Of a stretch of 64,000 nucleotides of DNA, positions 1-7,961 are shown in pieces; within the stretch, counting starts at the first letter, position 1; every line of letters begins with the position of its first letter. Position numbers and translations under genes: made by a program. Location of the stretch: the NCBI RefSeq assembly GCF_022568775.1, contig NZ_JAKZHW010000001.1, positions 310,001-374,000 on the forward strand, written 5' to 3'. The notes under the pieces are model-generated. The model made no database searches, was not told where the DNA came from, and saw nothing but the letters and a program-made list of their open reading frames with translations. The stretch comes from Sphingomonas telluris (lineage in GTDB: Bacteria; Pseudomonadota; Alphaproteobacteria; Sphingomonadales; Sphingomonadaceae).

Positions 1-1200
1 CACGATCGGTTCCGAACGCCAGCAGCTGATCGCTCCGAAGAAGGCGAGAGGCAGCAGGAGCAAATGCTGCCAGCAGATGAACCTAAGCAGGTTGGCCGAA
101 GTGAGCCAAATGTTCGCGAAACCGACGCCTTTCACAGAATTGATAAGGCGTTCCGAAAAGCTCACGCCCGAAGCGCAATTCGCAGTTCCGCAGTCGATGA
201 GCGTACGTGCGGTTGTCGCGTGTGATGCAACCCAAATTGGCCATGCCAGCCAGAAAAGTGCGATCACCGCGTAACCCACGATGTAATACGTTAGCAGGCT
301 CCAACGCCGCTGTCCGATCAGGAGCAATAGAAAAGGCCCCACGAACATGGGGTGGAACAGTGGCTGATGAATTCCGACCGCAAAGAAACCTACGATCAAG
401 GCCAGCGCATGCGTCTGCTTCCGATCGGCGAGGAAAAGAGCGAGCCAAAGCAGGTTCAGCCCCAAATGCATGCTCATCGAGAAGGCGGTCATCGATGTGA
501 TGACCGCTTGTGAGGACGTCCCGAGCAGCAGAAGCGCCAGGACGACGGTTCGATTGGATTCCGGCCACAGCCTCCGCGCCACGGACCATAGGCTCGCGGC
601 AGCGAGTGCAGCCATGAGGGGCGACGCCAAGGAGACGATCCCAGCCTCTGAAAGCACCGCCCTGAAGGCCGAATGGACCGGTAGATACGCGGAAACCCAG
701 AATTCCCGATCTCCAATCGGAAGCATGAACCGCCGGTTCAGCGCGTCGGCGACGGAGCGCCATTCTGCCGGGAAGGGCCATAAAGCGCGCCCGTGTGCGT
801 AGATGCCCTGATCGAACACGGCCATCTGCTCGTCGCGGCTGAGGTCGTAGCCTTGGAAGACAAGGCTATGTCCGAACCAGCCGGCGAACAGGAAGACCAA
901 TATGGTCGCAACTAGCGCCACGCGCGTGCCGCGCGGTTCCGGGGGGGAGATCGACACGGCTCTCGGCCGCAGGAAAGCCGCGAGCAGGAAAACTGGGACC
1001 AGCGGAAGGTCCTGCGTAAGCGTGAGGTGCAGCGTCAGCCCATCGATCGCCCGCACCCGGGGAAGATAGGGCAGCCCGATTACAATGCCGGCGAGCCCGA
1101 CGATGATCGCGAGCGTCAGCAGGCGCGCGGAATCGTATCGAGCGGATGCTTCGTTCGCGTCATCCACGGACGATAATGGAGGCGTCTTCGCTTTGAGCAT
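1..1200 (-). CDS. GT-C-type membrane glycosyltransferase-like protein, 3' end outside window
   Basis: An uninterrupted reading frame of 400 codons starts at an ATG at 1198-1200 and runs off the left edge. An in-frame TGA lies 6 nt before the ATG, so this is the longest possible form. The protein is a multi-pass membrane protein: hydrophobic segments near residues 28-45, 65-78, 97-113 and several more after 190. The first long loop holds a Asp-Glu pair at residues 123-124 (context GYDLSRDEQM), which is where GT-C enzymes (PMT, ArnT, GT39/83) carry their catalytic acid. From this I infer a polyprenyl-phosphate-sugar dependent glycosyltransferase; substrate unknown. It lies 95 bp downstream of a GT87-like gene on the same strand, probably one operon. 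The C-terminus is missing, so family membership is not certain. Confidence 0.7.
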   Translation of the reverse strand, partial: MLKAKTPPLSSVDDANEASARYDSARLLTLAIIVGLAGIVIGLPYLPRVRAIDGLTLHLTLTQDLPLVPVFLLAAFLRPRAVSISPPEPRGTRVALVATILVFLFAGWFGHSLVFQGYDLSRDEQMAVFDQGIYAHGRALWPFPAEWRSVADALNRRFMLPIGDREFWVSAYLPVHSAFRAVLSEAGIVSLASPLMAALAAASLWSVARRLWPESNRTVVLALLLLGTSSQAVITSMTAFSMSMHLGLNLLWLALFLADRKQTHALALIVGFFAVGIHQPLFHPMFVGPFLLLLIGQRRWSLLTYYIVGYAVIALFWLAWPIWVASHATTARTLIDCGTANCASGVSFSERLINSVKGVGFANIWLTSANLLRFICWQHLLLLPLAFFGAISCWRSEPIV

Positions 1201-1295
1201 CTGTCAGCTTATTTGCCGTAGGTCGGGATGGTTAAGGAAGCGCTTTCCGCACACGCGACGGTAAGTCAGTGAAATGGGTGGCTGTTGAGACCGGC

Positions 1296-2321
1296 TCAGA
1301 CAGTGGCAGGTTCAACTGAATTCGGAGTTGAGGCTGGTAGCCGCACCTGGACCAAGAGTGCCCAGAGCAAGATTGGGGGGATCCACCAGGTCCCGAGATA
1401 AACAATGATTGGCGACAGGAAACCGGCGGCCAGTGCCGCGCGCTGAAATGTCCCGAGCGTTTCCCAATGGCTGTAGATCCCGAGGAGAAACCCCAGGCAG
1501 GCCACCGGCATGTCATAGTGAAGCGCGTAAGGGGAAATGAGCAGCGCCGCCGTCGCGGCAGTGAACGCATTTATCTGCCTCGAAAGGAGGTAGGCCGCCG
1601 CGACCGCGAACAGTGCCCAGCCCCACAAGCCATAACCGATCGCTGGGCCTACGCCCAGAACAAGCCATCGCTTGCGCACGCCAATCCTGTCTGCGTGCGC
1701 CGTGAGCGCATTCGCGAAGTCGACCCAGATGTGAAAACCAAAGGCAATCATGCTCGCAGCAATGAGCAATAACGCCAATGCTGCCGTCCGCCACACGTCG
1801 GCCCTGTTTTTCAGAGCGAAGACGCTCAGTAGACCCATATGCGGCTTGAACGTGAGGGCGGAGACTGCCGCCCATCGGCCTCGAAATGCACAGAGCCATA
1901 ACCCCCCCACAACCAGGCTAGTCTGACCGAAGAAAAGGCAAAGCAGAGTTGCCGGCGAGCAAACAGCGAAGACGAGCGGAAAGCCTTTGGGCAGATAAGG
2001 CTTCGCGGCGCAGGCGAAGAAAGCGGTCCCAGCGACGTTGAACAGGATCAGTCCCAGCCCAAACGACGTGAGACTGAAGGGAATGAAGAGAAAAAGAGAA
2101 TGGGGTGGGTAAGGGAAAGCTTGCGGCAACGTGTAGACAGGGCCGCCTTCGAGCGCGCCCCTGCTGGCGGCCCACAGCGACCAGAAGTCAGAGCTGGTAC
2201 CTCCGGCCCAAAAGCGCATCAAGGTCAATATCACTGGTACGACCGCCGCGACGGCACACAGCCCTGCAATGAAGTTTTTCGCGCTAACTATACGAATGTT
2301 CGAACTGGATTTGCCCGCCAC
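1296..2321 (-). CDS. Glycosyltransferase family 87 (DUF2029) membrane protein
   Basis: Encodes 341 residues with about nine hydrophobic segments. Family features of GT87/DUF2029 are visible: an acidic residue after the first membrane helix (SSDFWSLW, about residue 44), the AFPYPPHSL loop near 68 and GQTSLV near 129, followed by a FKPHMG segment near 158. GT87 members are mannosyltransferase-like enzymes using polyprenyl-phosphate sugars on the periplasmic side. The start is a GTG and the upstream ribosome site is weak, so the N-terminus could differ by some residues. It is followed on the same strand by the GT-C-like gene at the window edge, which suggests a shared role in envelope glycan modification. 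Confidence 0.75.
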   Translation of the reverse strand: MAGKSSSNIRIVSAKNFIAGLCAVAAVVPVILTLMRFWAGGTSSDFWSLWAASRGALEGGPVYTLPQAFPYPPHSLFLFIPFSLTSFGLGLILFNVAGTAFFACAAKPYLPKGFPLVFAVCSPATLLCLFFGQTSLVVGGLWLCAFRGRWAAVSALTFKPHMGLLSVFALKNRADVWRTAALALLLIAASMIAFGFHIWVDFANALTAHADRIGVRKRWLVLGVGPAIGYGLWGWALFAVAAAYLLSRQINAFTAATAALLISPYALHYDMPVACLGFLLGIYSHWETLGTFQRAALAAGFLSPIIVYLGTWWIPPILLWALLVQVRLPASTPNSVEPATV

Positions 2322-2839
2322 AGGTGATGGCTAGCAGCGAGGTTCGATTAGCGCAAAGTACCGACACCGAGCGTTTAGAATGCCGCTAAGTCGCGGCAAG
2401 TTGGTCGGAGAGCGGAAACTTCGCCAGCGGTGATCAACTTGAAAGCTGCCACTACGCGGCGAAGCTAAGCTGGAGTCACACACGGGCCGCGTGTCCGAGC
2501 GATCATGCGACCCGTGTGGAGAGGCGGCTCCGCTTGGAGAGCCGCGGAACTGTTACGAACAGGTGCTGCCGTTGCTGCTGATGCAGGTGCTGGCTTCGTT
2601 GAGGGCCGTCGAAATCGTGCCACCCAGGAAAATAGCCGCCAATGCAATCGCAGAACCGCGGCGCGAGGAAATTCCCTGTTAAATTCCCTGTTCTCAGGGA
2701 ACGCCGACAGGCGGGCGAAACCGTACGGCTGTGCCCTGGGTTGTGCGAACTGGAGGCCGGATCTCCAACGCAGTCAAAAATAAGTGCGACACCAATCCAA
2801 GTTATTTCCCTAGCCCTGCGCTCTTTTAAGTCACGGGAC
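2322..2839. other. Intergenic stretch without a convincing gene
   Basis: About 500 bases between two divergently placed genes. The only clear structure is the repeated word ATTCCCTGTT (2671-2680 and 2683-2692) and the hairpin listed separately. On the minus strand a short hydrophobic frame ending in a Cys/Ser-rich tail (around 2550-2660) looks codon-like but has no start codon after an in-frame TAA. It may be the remains of a small exported protein. Confidence 0.5.
2684..2701. repeat. Short hairpin TTCCCTG-N4-CAGGGAA
   Basis: A perfect 7-bp inverted repeat with a TTCT loop. The left arm is also present as a direct repeat 12 bases upstream. There is no following T-run, so it is not an ordinary intrinsic terminator; it may be an operator or a remnant of a dispersed repeat. 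Confidence 0.4.
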
Positions 2840-3028
2840 ATGACCTTGAGCAGCCCAGAGTTGCGCGCAGCCTATCGGCGCGGCGTCCGCGATGCATATG
2901 AAAGCGTTTTTCTGCACATGCGTCCGAGCCAGCTGCGCGCTTTCGAACAGTGGCTTATGGATCTCGACGCTTGGCACGCGGACGAACTCCCTCCTCCTCT
3001 TCCGCCGTCGGCTTGGCCAGACGCTTAG
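2840..3028 (+). CDS. Small conserved hypothetical protein, 62 aa
   Basis: Starts at the ATG at 2840. The frame is open further upstream, but those codons do not look coding. The product is short and soluble with an amphipathic helix region (RRGVRDAYESVFLHM), a WLMDLDAW motif and a Pro-rich tail. No known domain is recognised. It is convergent with nusG, separated by the nusG terminator. Function unknown; it resembles small helical proteins annotated as hypothetical in sphingomonads. Confidence 0.55.
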   Translation: MTLSSPELRAAYRRGVRDAYESVFLHMRPSQLRAFEQWLMDLDAWHADELPPPLPPSAWPDA

Positions 3029-3081
3029 CGCCGGTGCTTCCACGAACGTTCAATCGAAGGTGACCGCCTACGTTGGGCGCG

Positions 3082-3108
3082 AAAAAGGGCCGCCGAAGCG
3101 ACCCTTTT
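3082..3108 (-). terminator. Intrinsic terminator after nusG
   Basis: Read on the minus strand the sequence forms a 7-bp GC stem (GGGTCGC/GCGGCCC with one G-T pair) capped by TTCG and flanked by an A-run and a T-run, 21 bases after the nusG stop. The A/T symmetry means it could also stop transcripts of the facing 62-aa gene. Confidence 0.85.
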
Positions 3109-3129
3109 CTGAATTCCAAGCGGCGGCGC

Positions 3130-3669
3130 TTACTTGACGCGCTCGACCTGCTCGAACTCCAGCTCGACCGGCGTCGCACGGCCGAAGATGGAGACGCTGA
3201 CCTTCACGCGGCCGCGGTCGAAGTCGAGCTCCTCGACGACGCCGTTGAAGCTGGCGAACGGACCGTCCAGCACCTTCACGCTGTCGCCGATCTCGTAGTC
3301 GACACTGACCTTCTGCTTCGGCGCGGCCGCGGCGGCTTCTTCCTTTGTCGAGAGAATGCGCGCGGCTTCAGTCTCGCTGATCGGCTGCGGCTTGCCGCCC
3401 GGGCCGAGGAAGCCCGTGACCTTCGGCGTGTTCTTCACGAGGTGATAGACCTGATCGTTCATCGCCAACTTGGCGAGGACGTAGCCCGGAAAGAACTTGC
3501 GGTCTGACGTGACCTTCTTGCCGCGGCGGATCTCGGTGACCTTCTCGGTCGGAACCTCGACGGCCTCGACCTGGGTTTCGAGGCCCAGGCGCGTCGCTTC
3601 GGAAAGGATCGCGTCCTTCACCTTGTTCTCGAAGCCCGAATAAGCGTGGATGATGTACCAGCGGGACAT
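3130..3669 (-). CDS. nusG: Transcription termination/antitermination factor NusG
   Basis: The 179-residue product has the NGN domain with the WYIIHAYSGFE start and the FFPGYVLAKL core near residues 59-68, then a linker with an Ala-rich insertion, and a C-terminal KOW domain (GDSVKVLDGPFASFNG, about 126-141). NusG binds RNA polymerase and links it to Rho and to ribosomes. Length and order are typical for alphaproteobacteria. It follows secE by 18 bases in the standard tRNA-Trp-secE-nusG arrangement and is closed by an intrinsic terminator, so ribosomal protein genes do not follow directly here. Confidence 0.98.
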   Translation of the reverse strand: MSRWYIIHAYSGFENKVKDAILSEATRLGLETQVEAVEVPTEKVTEIRRGKKVTSDRKFFPGYVLAKLAMNDQVYHLVKNTPKVTGFLGPGGKPQPISETEAARILSTKEEAAAAAPKQKVSVDYEIGDSVKVLDGPFASFNGVVEELDFDRGRVKVSVSIFGRATPVELEFEQVERVK

Positions 3670-3687
3670 GTGCGTTGCGTTTCCCTG

Positions 3688-3885
3688 TTAGCCGAGGAGG
3701 CTGAGCAACCAGCGGACGATCGCGCTGAAGAACGAATCGACGCCGAAAAAGAAGATTGCGAGGACCATGGTCATGATCAGAACCATGATCGCGGTGCGGA
3801 CGGTCTCGCTCCAAGTCGGCCAAACGACCTTGTTGGTCTCGTTTCTGACCTGACGGATGAATTCGCCGGGGGAGGTCTTCGCCAC
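3688..3885 (-). CDS. secE: Preprotein translocase subunit SecE
   Basis: With a GTG start at 3885 the product is 65 residues, the usual size of the single-helix SecE. It has the conserved cytoplasmic amphipathic part with VRNETNKVVWPTWSET and one C-terminal membrane helix (about 30-60). SecE is the essential clamp of the SecYEG channel. The frame stays open upstream to a TTG, which would give 100 residues, but those extra residues are unlike SecE and lie in the tRNA processing region, so I reject that start. Cotranscribed with nusG. Confidence 0.95.
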   Translation of the reverse strand: MAKTSPGEFIRQVRNETNKVVWPTWSETVRTAIMVLIMTMVLAIFFFGVDSFFSAIVRWLLSLLG

Positions 3886-3993
3886 TGCTCTTGCTCGCTT
3901 GCGGATAGAAAAAGGCTCCGCGGACACCCTCTGAACAGAGGCGGCCGGCGGAGCTGGATGCGACTTAGCGATAAGGCGCCGAGTCTTCAAGGC

Positions 3994-4069
3994 TGGCAGG
4001 GGCAGAGGGACTCGAACCCACGACCCTCGGTTTTGGAGACCGATGCTCTACCAACTGAGCTATACCCCT
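3994..4069 (-). tRNA. tRNA-Trp (CCA anticodon)
   Basis: The minus strand folds into a full cloverleaf: acceptor stem AGGGGTA/TGCCCCT, D-loop AGCTCAGTTGGTAGAGC, anticodon stem TCGGT/ACCGA with loop CTCCAAA (anticodon CCA), T-loop GGTTCGAGTCC, and an encoded CCA end. It sits about 110 bases upstream of secE, a common bacterial arrangement. Confidence 0.98.
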
Positions 4070-4117
4070 AGGCCGTGGCGCGACTTATGCGGCGAACCGC
4101 TGCCGCGCAAGGGCCGT

Positions 4118-4558
4118 TCAGTCGATGATGCGGCGGAGCGTCCGGACCATGAAGGCGGTCGACCAGCCGATCAGGACGAATCCTATCAGCGCCTCGAGCG
4201 CTCCGACGAGCCGCCATTCCGTGGAGAACTTGTCGGGTGCCGTCCCGAGCGTCGCGTAGCAGGACGCCGAATAATAGAGCGCCGCCTCCAGCGACCTCAT
4301 TGCGCCTACGAAATGATAGAAGAGCGCGAAGAGCAGGATCTCCAGGAAATGCAGCACGAAGAGCAGGACGCCATACGTGCCCATCAGCACGGCGGCGCGC
4401 AGGCCGAACTCGTTGGGGATGGACTTGTCGTCGTCGAGGTGAAGGGCTCGCGAAATGCCGACCAGGCCGCCGCTGTGCACGACGATCATCATGATCACGA
4501 ACCCGGCTGCGACCGCGAGCTGGACACCCAGGTCCGCTACTTCGATTTCCGGGTTCAG
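4118..4558 (-). CDS. Two-helix potassium-channel-like protein (ion channel domain)
   Basis: The core has two membrane helices around a pore loop with ASCYATLGT, a variant of the potassium selectivity filter, followed by a second helix (GALEALIGFVLIGWSTAF). A GTG at 4498 would start the protein in the middle of the first membrane helix. The frame stays open upstream to a TAG at 4574, and a strong AGGGAGG lies 5-6 bases before a CTG at 4556-4558. This gives 146 residues with a complete first helix, so I use the CTG. Known relatives are small two-pore-type channel subunits of proteobacteria. It is followed by no partner gene; the tRNA lies downstream. Confidence 0.75.
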   Translation of the reverse strand: MNPEIEVADLGVQLAVAAGFVIMMIVVHSGGLVGISRALHLDDDKSIPNEFGLRAAVLMGTYGVLLFVLHFLEILLFALFYHFVGAMRSLEAALYYSASCYATLGTAPDKFSTEWRLVGALEALIGFVLIGWSTAFMVRTLRRIID

Positions 4559-4676
4559 TATCGCCTCCCTCGCCTAGCTCCGGTCAACGCCGCTTCGATA
4601 ACTTAGGTTGCTGAATTAGCGGGGCACTCGATCGCCGCTGATCAGTTTTCCAGCCCAAATCAATAGGATCGAACAA

Positions 4677-4838
4677 GTGAACGTCGAAGCTCCACGGGAC
4701 TTGAAGCCCGGCCCACCGGCCGAAGGTGACGGAATTGGCGCGGCCCTGCGCGAAGCGGTGAACGAGCGCTTCGACAGGATACCGGCTGAATGGGGCGCGC
4801 TCCTGCATCGGCTGGAGCGGCCGCGACGCGCAGCCTAG
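4677..4838 (+). CDS. Small NepR-like protein, 53 aa (putative anti-sigma factor)
   Basis: A GTG-started frame with AGGAT 6 bases upstream. The C-terminal half, IGAALREAVN...RIPAEWGALLHRLE, matches the spacing of the NepR family (IG-x2-LR, then IP, then LL-x2-L), which binds the stress sigma factor EcfG and is displaced by PhyR. No ecfG or phyR lies in view, and the loop between LR and IP is one residue shorter than usual, so it may be a divergent paralogue. Its stop overlaps the stop of the convergent acyl-AMP ligase gene by 4 bases. Identification rests on a short motif only. Confidence 0.5.
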   Translation: MNVEAPRDLKPGPPAEGDGIGAALREAVNERFDRIPAEWGALLHRLERPRRAA

Positions 4839-6643
4839 GCCGCGATGTCGTAGGGCTGGATCTCGCCCGAGAGATAGAGATTGCGCGCCTTCGTCCGCGA
4901 CAGCTTGCCCGAGCTGGTGCGGGGCAGGGACCGCGGCGGCACGAGTTCGACCACCGGAGTAATGCCGGTGATCGCGCGCACGCGCTCCTTGATGTCGTCG
5001 CGCAGGCGGCCGCGCTCCTTCGGATCGGACACGCGGCAGTGAACGAGCACGGCCGGGGTCTCTTCGCCCGAAGGACCGGTGATCGCGAAGGCCGCGATGT
5101 CGCCGGACTTGAAGCCGGGCAATTGTTCGACCGCCCACTCAATGTCCTGCGGCCAATGATTGCGGCCGTTGATGATGATCATGTCCTTGGCGCGGCCAAC
5201 GATGAAGATGTAGCCGCCCGACATGTAGCCCATGTCGCCGGTGTCCAGCCAACCGTCCTTGAGGCAGGCCTCGGTCGCTTCCGGATCGCGGTAATAGCTG
5301 TGCATCACCGACGTTCCGCGCACGAACACGCGGCCGATGCCGCGATCGGGCAGCTGCGCGCCGTCCTCGCCACGGATCTCGATTTCCATGCCGGTGACGG
5401 GCTTTCCGCAGTTCACGATCGCTCGGTAGCGGCGGGGACGGCCCTCGGCGCTTGCTGAGCCGCCGTTGAGGACGGTTTCCTCGACCAGCTCCAGCCGAAT
5501 GCCTTCGCCGGGCGGCATAAGCGATACCGCGAGGGTCGCTTCGGCAAGGCCGTAGCTCGGGCAGAAAGCGGAAGCCTCGAAGCCGGCGTCTGCAAAGGCG
5601 TCGACGAAGGCCTGCATGACGTCCGGGCGGATCATGTCCGCGCCATTGCCGGCAATCCGCCAGCGCGAAAGGTCGAAGCGGTCCTCGGCGCGCGTCTGCG
5701 ACGACATGCGGCGGGCGCAAATGTCATAGCCGAAGGTCGGCGAGTAGCTGACGCTCGTGCCCGGGTTGCGCGTGATCATGTCGAGCCACGCGAGCGGACG
5801 GCGGGCGAAATCCTCGGTCTTCATATAGTCGACCGACATCTGCAGCGACATCGGCGACAACATGCAGCCGACCAGGCCCATGTCATGGTACCAGGGCAGC
5901 CACGAGATGCAGCGGTCGCCCGCTTCGACCTTCAGGCCGACGCCATGCGCATGCAGATTCGAAAGAAGCTGGCGGTGGGTGACGGCGACACCGTGCGGGA
6001 AGCGCGTCGAGCCGCTGGAATATTGAAGATAGGCGACATCATCGGCGTCCGGAGCCGGCAGTTCTGCCGTTCCTCCTGCCATTTCGGCCAAGGCCGTCCA
6101 GTCGCGCGCCGTGATGCCGCGCTCGTTCGCGGCCTCTTCGGCATACGTAAGGAGCTCGGGCGGGCACAGGAACAACGACGGATCGCTGCTGCTCAGCATT
6201 ACGCGGAGCTGGTCGACATAGGCCTCACGGCCGCCGAAGCTGGTCGGAAGCGGCAGCGGCACCGGCCAGAGACCGGCATAGACCGCGCCGAAGAAGCAGG
6301 CGGCGAACTCGGCGCCAGTTTCGGCGATCATGGCGACCCGTTCGCCCGGCTTCATGCCAAGGGCGATCAGGCGCTGCGCGTGGGCGAGGGCATCCTCGCG
6401 CAGCTCTGCGAACGGATAAGCGCGCGTAAGCTGGCCCCGCGCGTCGTGGAAATTCATGCCGCGGCGTCCGCGCGCGGCATAATCGAGCGCCTCTCCCAAG
6501 GTCGCAAAATCGGCGGTGCGCCGACGAAGCGAATCCAAAGTCGGCGTAGCGCCGGCGGGAGCGAGGTCGGCTACGATCGTAGTGTTGCGGTCGAGCAAGC
6601 TCTCACCCTGGTCTGTTCTGCCCGCCAGAACGGCGCGGCTCAT
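4835..6643 (-). CDS. Fatty acyl-AMP ligase (FAAL-type adenylating enzyme)
   Basis: 602 residues, ANL superfamily. Motif A3 YSSGSTRFP (208-216) follows the FAAL pattern, the FLCPPELLTY region and YHDMGLVGCMLSPM (252-266) are typical of FAALs, SYGLAEAT (363-370) binds adenylate, and GWLDTGDMGYM with the hinge GRAKDMIIINGRNHWP lies in the C-terminal part. FAALs form acyl-adenylates and pass them to acyl carrier proteins, not CoA. No acyl carrier protein or polyketide synthase gene is adjacent, so the acceptor is unknown; roles in sphingolipid or other lipid synthesis are possible. ATG start. Confidence 0.9.
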   Translation of the reverse strand: MSRAVLAGRTDQGESLLDRNTTIVADLAPAGATPTLDSLRRRTADFATLGEALDYAARGRRGMNFHDARGQLTRAYPFAELREDALAHAQRLIALGMKPGERVAMIAETGAEFAACFFGAVYAGLWPVPLPLPTSFGGREAYVDQLRVMLSSSDPSLFLCPPELLTYAEEAANERGITARDWTALAEMAGGTAELPAPDADDVAYLQYSSGSTRFPHGVAVTHRQLLSNLHAHGVGLKVEAGDRCISWLPWYHDMGLVGCMLSPMSLQMSVDYMKTEDFARRPLAWLDMITRNPGTSVSYSPTFGYDICARRMSSQTRAEDRFDLSRWRIAGNGADMIRPDVMQAFVDAFADAGFEASAFCPSYGLAEATLAVSLMPPGEGIRLELVEETVLNGGSASAEGRPRRYRAIVNCGKPVTGMEIEIRGEDGAQLPDRGIGRVFVRGTSVMHSYYRDPEATEACLKDGWLDTGDMGYMSGGYIFIVGRAKDMIIINGRNHWPQDIEWAVEQLPGFKSGDIAAFAITGPSGEETPAVLVHCRVSDPKERGRLRDDIKERVRAITGITPVVELVPPRSLPRTSSGKLSRTKARNLYLSGEIQPYDIAA

Positions 6644-6703
6644 TGGGCCCTCAAAGCGAGCCGGCGCTTGTAGTGGTTACCGAGTGTGGCACAATTTTGA
6701 CGT

Positions 6704-7255
6704 ATGACCCCTCGGAATACCGGAAAACCCCGACTTCCCCTGAATGGGGAACGCCTCAACGAACTCGCTCTGACCTATGTCGCGAAGTTCGCAACGACCC
6801 GCGCGAAGCTTGCGTCCTACCTGAACCGGAAGGTCCGGGAACGCGGCTGGGATGGTGCCGACGAGCCCCCGATCGAGCGGATGGTCGCGCGATTCGCGGA
6901 GACGGGATTGGTCGACGACGCTTCGTACGCACTGTCCAAGTCGCGGTCGCTGAGCGAGCGCGGATATGGGACGGGACGCGTCCGCCAAGCGCTTCGGGCG
7001 GCCGGTATCGAGGATGAGGATGCCGCGGGCGCGAAGGAGCTTGCCGAGGAGTCCGCAGCCGATGCGGCCCTGCGATTTGCCCGGAGGCGCCGCATCGGGC
7101 CTTTTGCGGATTCAATGCCCGAGCGGAAAGAGCGAGAAAAGGCTTTGGCCGCCATGGTCCGCGCTGGGCACGGTTTCGAGCTTTCGCGGGCGGTGGTGGA
7201 CTGCGAACCAGGAGTACCGCCCGATCTTGACGACCTCCGTACGAAAGTCCGTTAA
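6704..7255 (+). CDS. recX: RecX-family regulatory protein
   Basis: 183 residues, very basic and Ala/Arg-rich, with repeated three-helix RecX units: ALTYVAKFATTRAKLASYLNRKV near 23-45, then IERMVARFAETGLVDDASYALSKSRS and the GYGTGRVRQALRAAGIEDE unit. RecX proteins bind RecA filaments and restrain recombinase activity. It is not next to recA here, which is common outside a few genera. It is divergent from the acyl-AMP ligase gene with only 60 bases between the starts. Confidence 0.85.
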   Translation: MTPRNTGKPRLPLNGERLNELALTYVAKFATTRAKLASYLNRKVRERGWDGADEPPIERMVARFAETGLVDDASYALSKSRSLSERGYGTGRVRQALRAAGIEDEDAAGAKELAEESAADAALRFARRRRIGPFADSMPERKEREKALAAMVRAGHGFELSRAVVDCEPGVPPDLDDLRTKVR

Positions 7256-7295
7256 GTCGGTTTCCCGACAATCATACACATGTTAGTGAAGCGCT

Positions 7296-7961
7296 GTGCA
7301 GCGTAAGCAAACCGTAACGGCCCCGGAACCAAGCCCTCAGCCTCAACCTGTAGAGGAGCCTGTGGCGCATCTCGAGGAAGTAACCGAAGTCGTCGCTGTG
7401 GATAGCGGCGATCATCATGACCTTGCCGATGACGGCGACATGGAGCCTGTCGTTGGACGGGTGAAGTGGTTCGACGCGACGCGAGGATTTGGCTTCATCG
7501 TCAGCGAGGCCATCGAAGGCGACATCCTCGTGCATTTCAGCGTGCTGAGAGAGCATGGCCGCCGCAGCCTTCCCGAAGGTGCGCTCGTCGAGTGCATCCC
7601 CATGCGGCTGGACCGCGGACTTCAGGCGAAGAAGATCCTGTCGATCGACACCGGTCCCGCGGTCGTTCCGCCGCCCCGCCAGACGCGCTCGACGTCGCGA
7701 GACGTTGACCGTAAGGCATTGTCCGAGGATGCAGGCGAGTTCGAGGCGGTCGAGGTCAAATGGTTCAATCGCGTAAAGGGTTATGGCTTCGTCAATCGCG
7801 TCGGCGATTCGACGGGGCAGGACGTGTTCGTCCACATGGAGACAGTGCGCACGTCGCAGCTGGGGGATCTTCAGCCCGGACAGCACCTGGAGGCGAGGAT
7901 CGCCGAGGGTCGCAAGGGGCTAACCGCCGTCGAGCTTCGCTCCGGTTCGTCCGGCAACTGA
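7296..7961 (+). CDS. Tandem cold-shock-domain protein
   Basis: Two CSD (S1-like) domains. The first, VGRVKWFDATRGFGFIVSE with DILVHFSVL, lies near residues 53-75, and the second, VKWFNRVKGYGFVNR with DVFVHMETV, near 150-180. Both have RNP1-like (GFGFI, GYGFV) and RNP2-like (ILVHF, VFVHM) motifs for binding single-stranded nucleic acids. The domains are joined by a charged linker. The start is a GTG at 7296; a shorter form from the ATG at 7441 would also keep both domains. The next gene's frame overlaps its stop. Confidence 0.88.
   Translation: MQRKQTVTAPEPSPQPQPVEEPVAHLEEVTEVVAVDSGDHHDLADDGDMEPVVGRVKWFDATRGFGFIVSEAIEGDILVHFSVLREHGRRSLPEGALVECIPMRLDRGLQAKKILSIDTGPAVVPPPRQTRSTSRDVDRKALSEDAGEFEAVEVKWFNRVKGYGFVNRVGDSTGQDVFVHMETVRTSQLGDLQPGQHLEARIAEGRKGLTAVELRSGSSGN

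Noticed and set aside
2540..2670. Minus-strand small hydrophobic reading frame with Cys/Ser tail
   Set aside because: It has an in-frame TAA before it and no ATG, GTG or TTG before the hydrophobic part (only an internal TTG), so I only mention it as a possible relic.
3886..3990. N-terminal extension of SecE from a TTG
   Set aside because: The extra 35 residues are unlike SecE and fall into the tRNA processing region; the GTG start gives the usual length.
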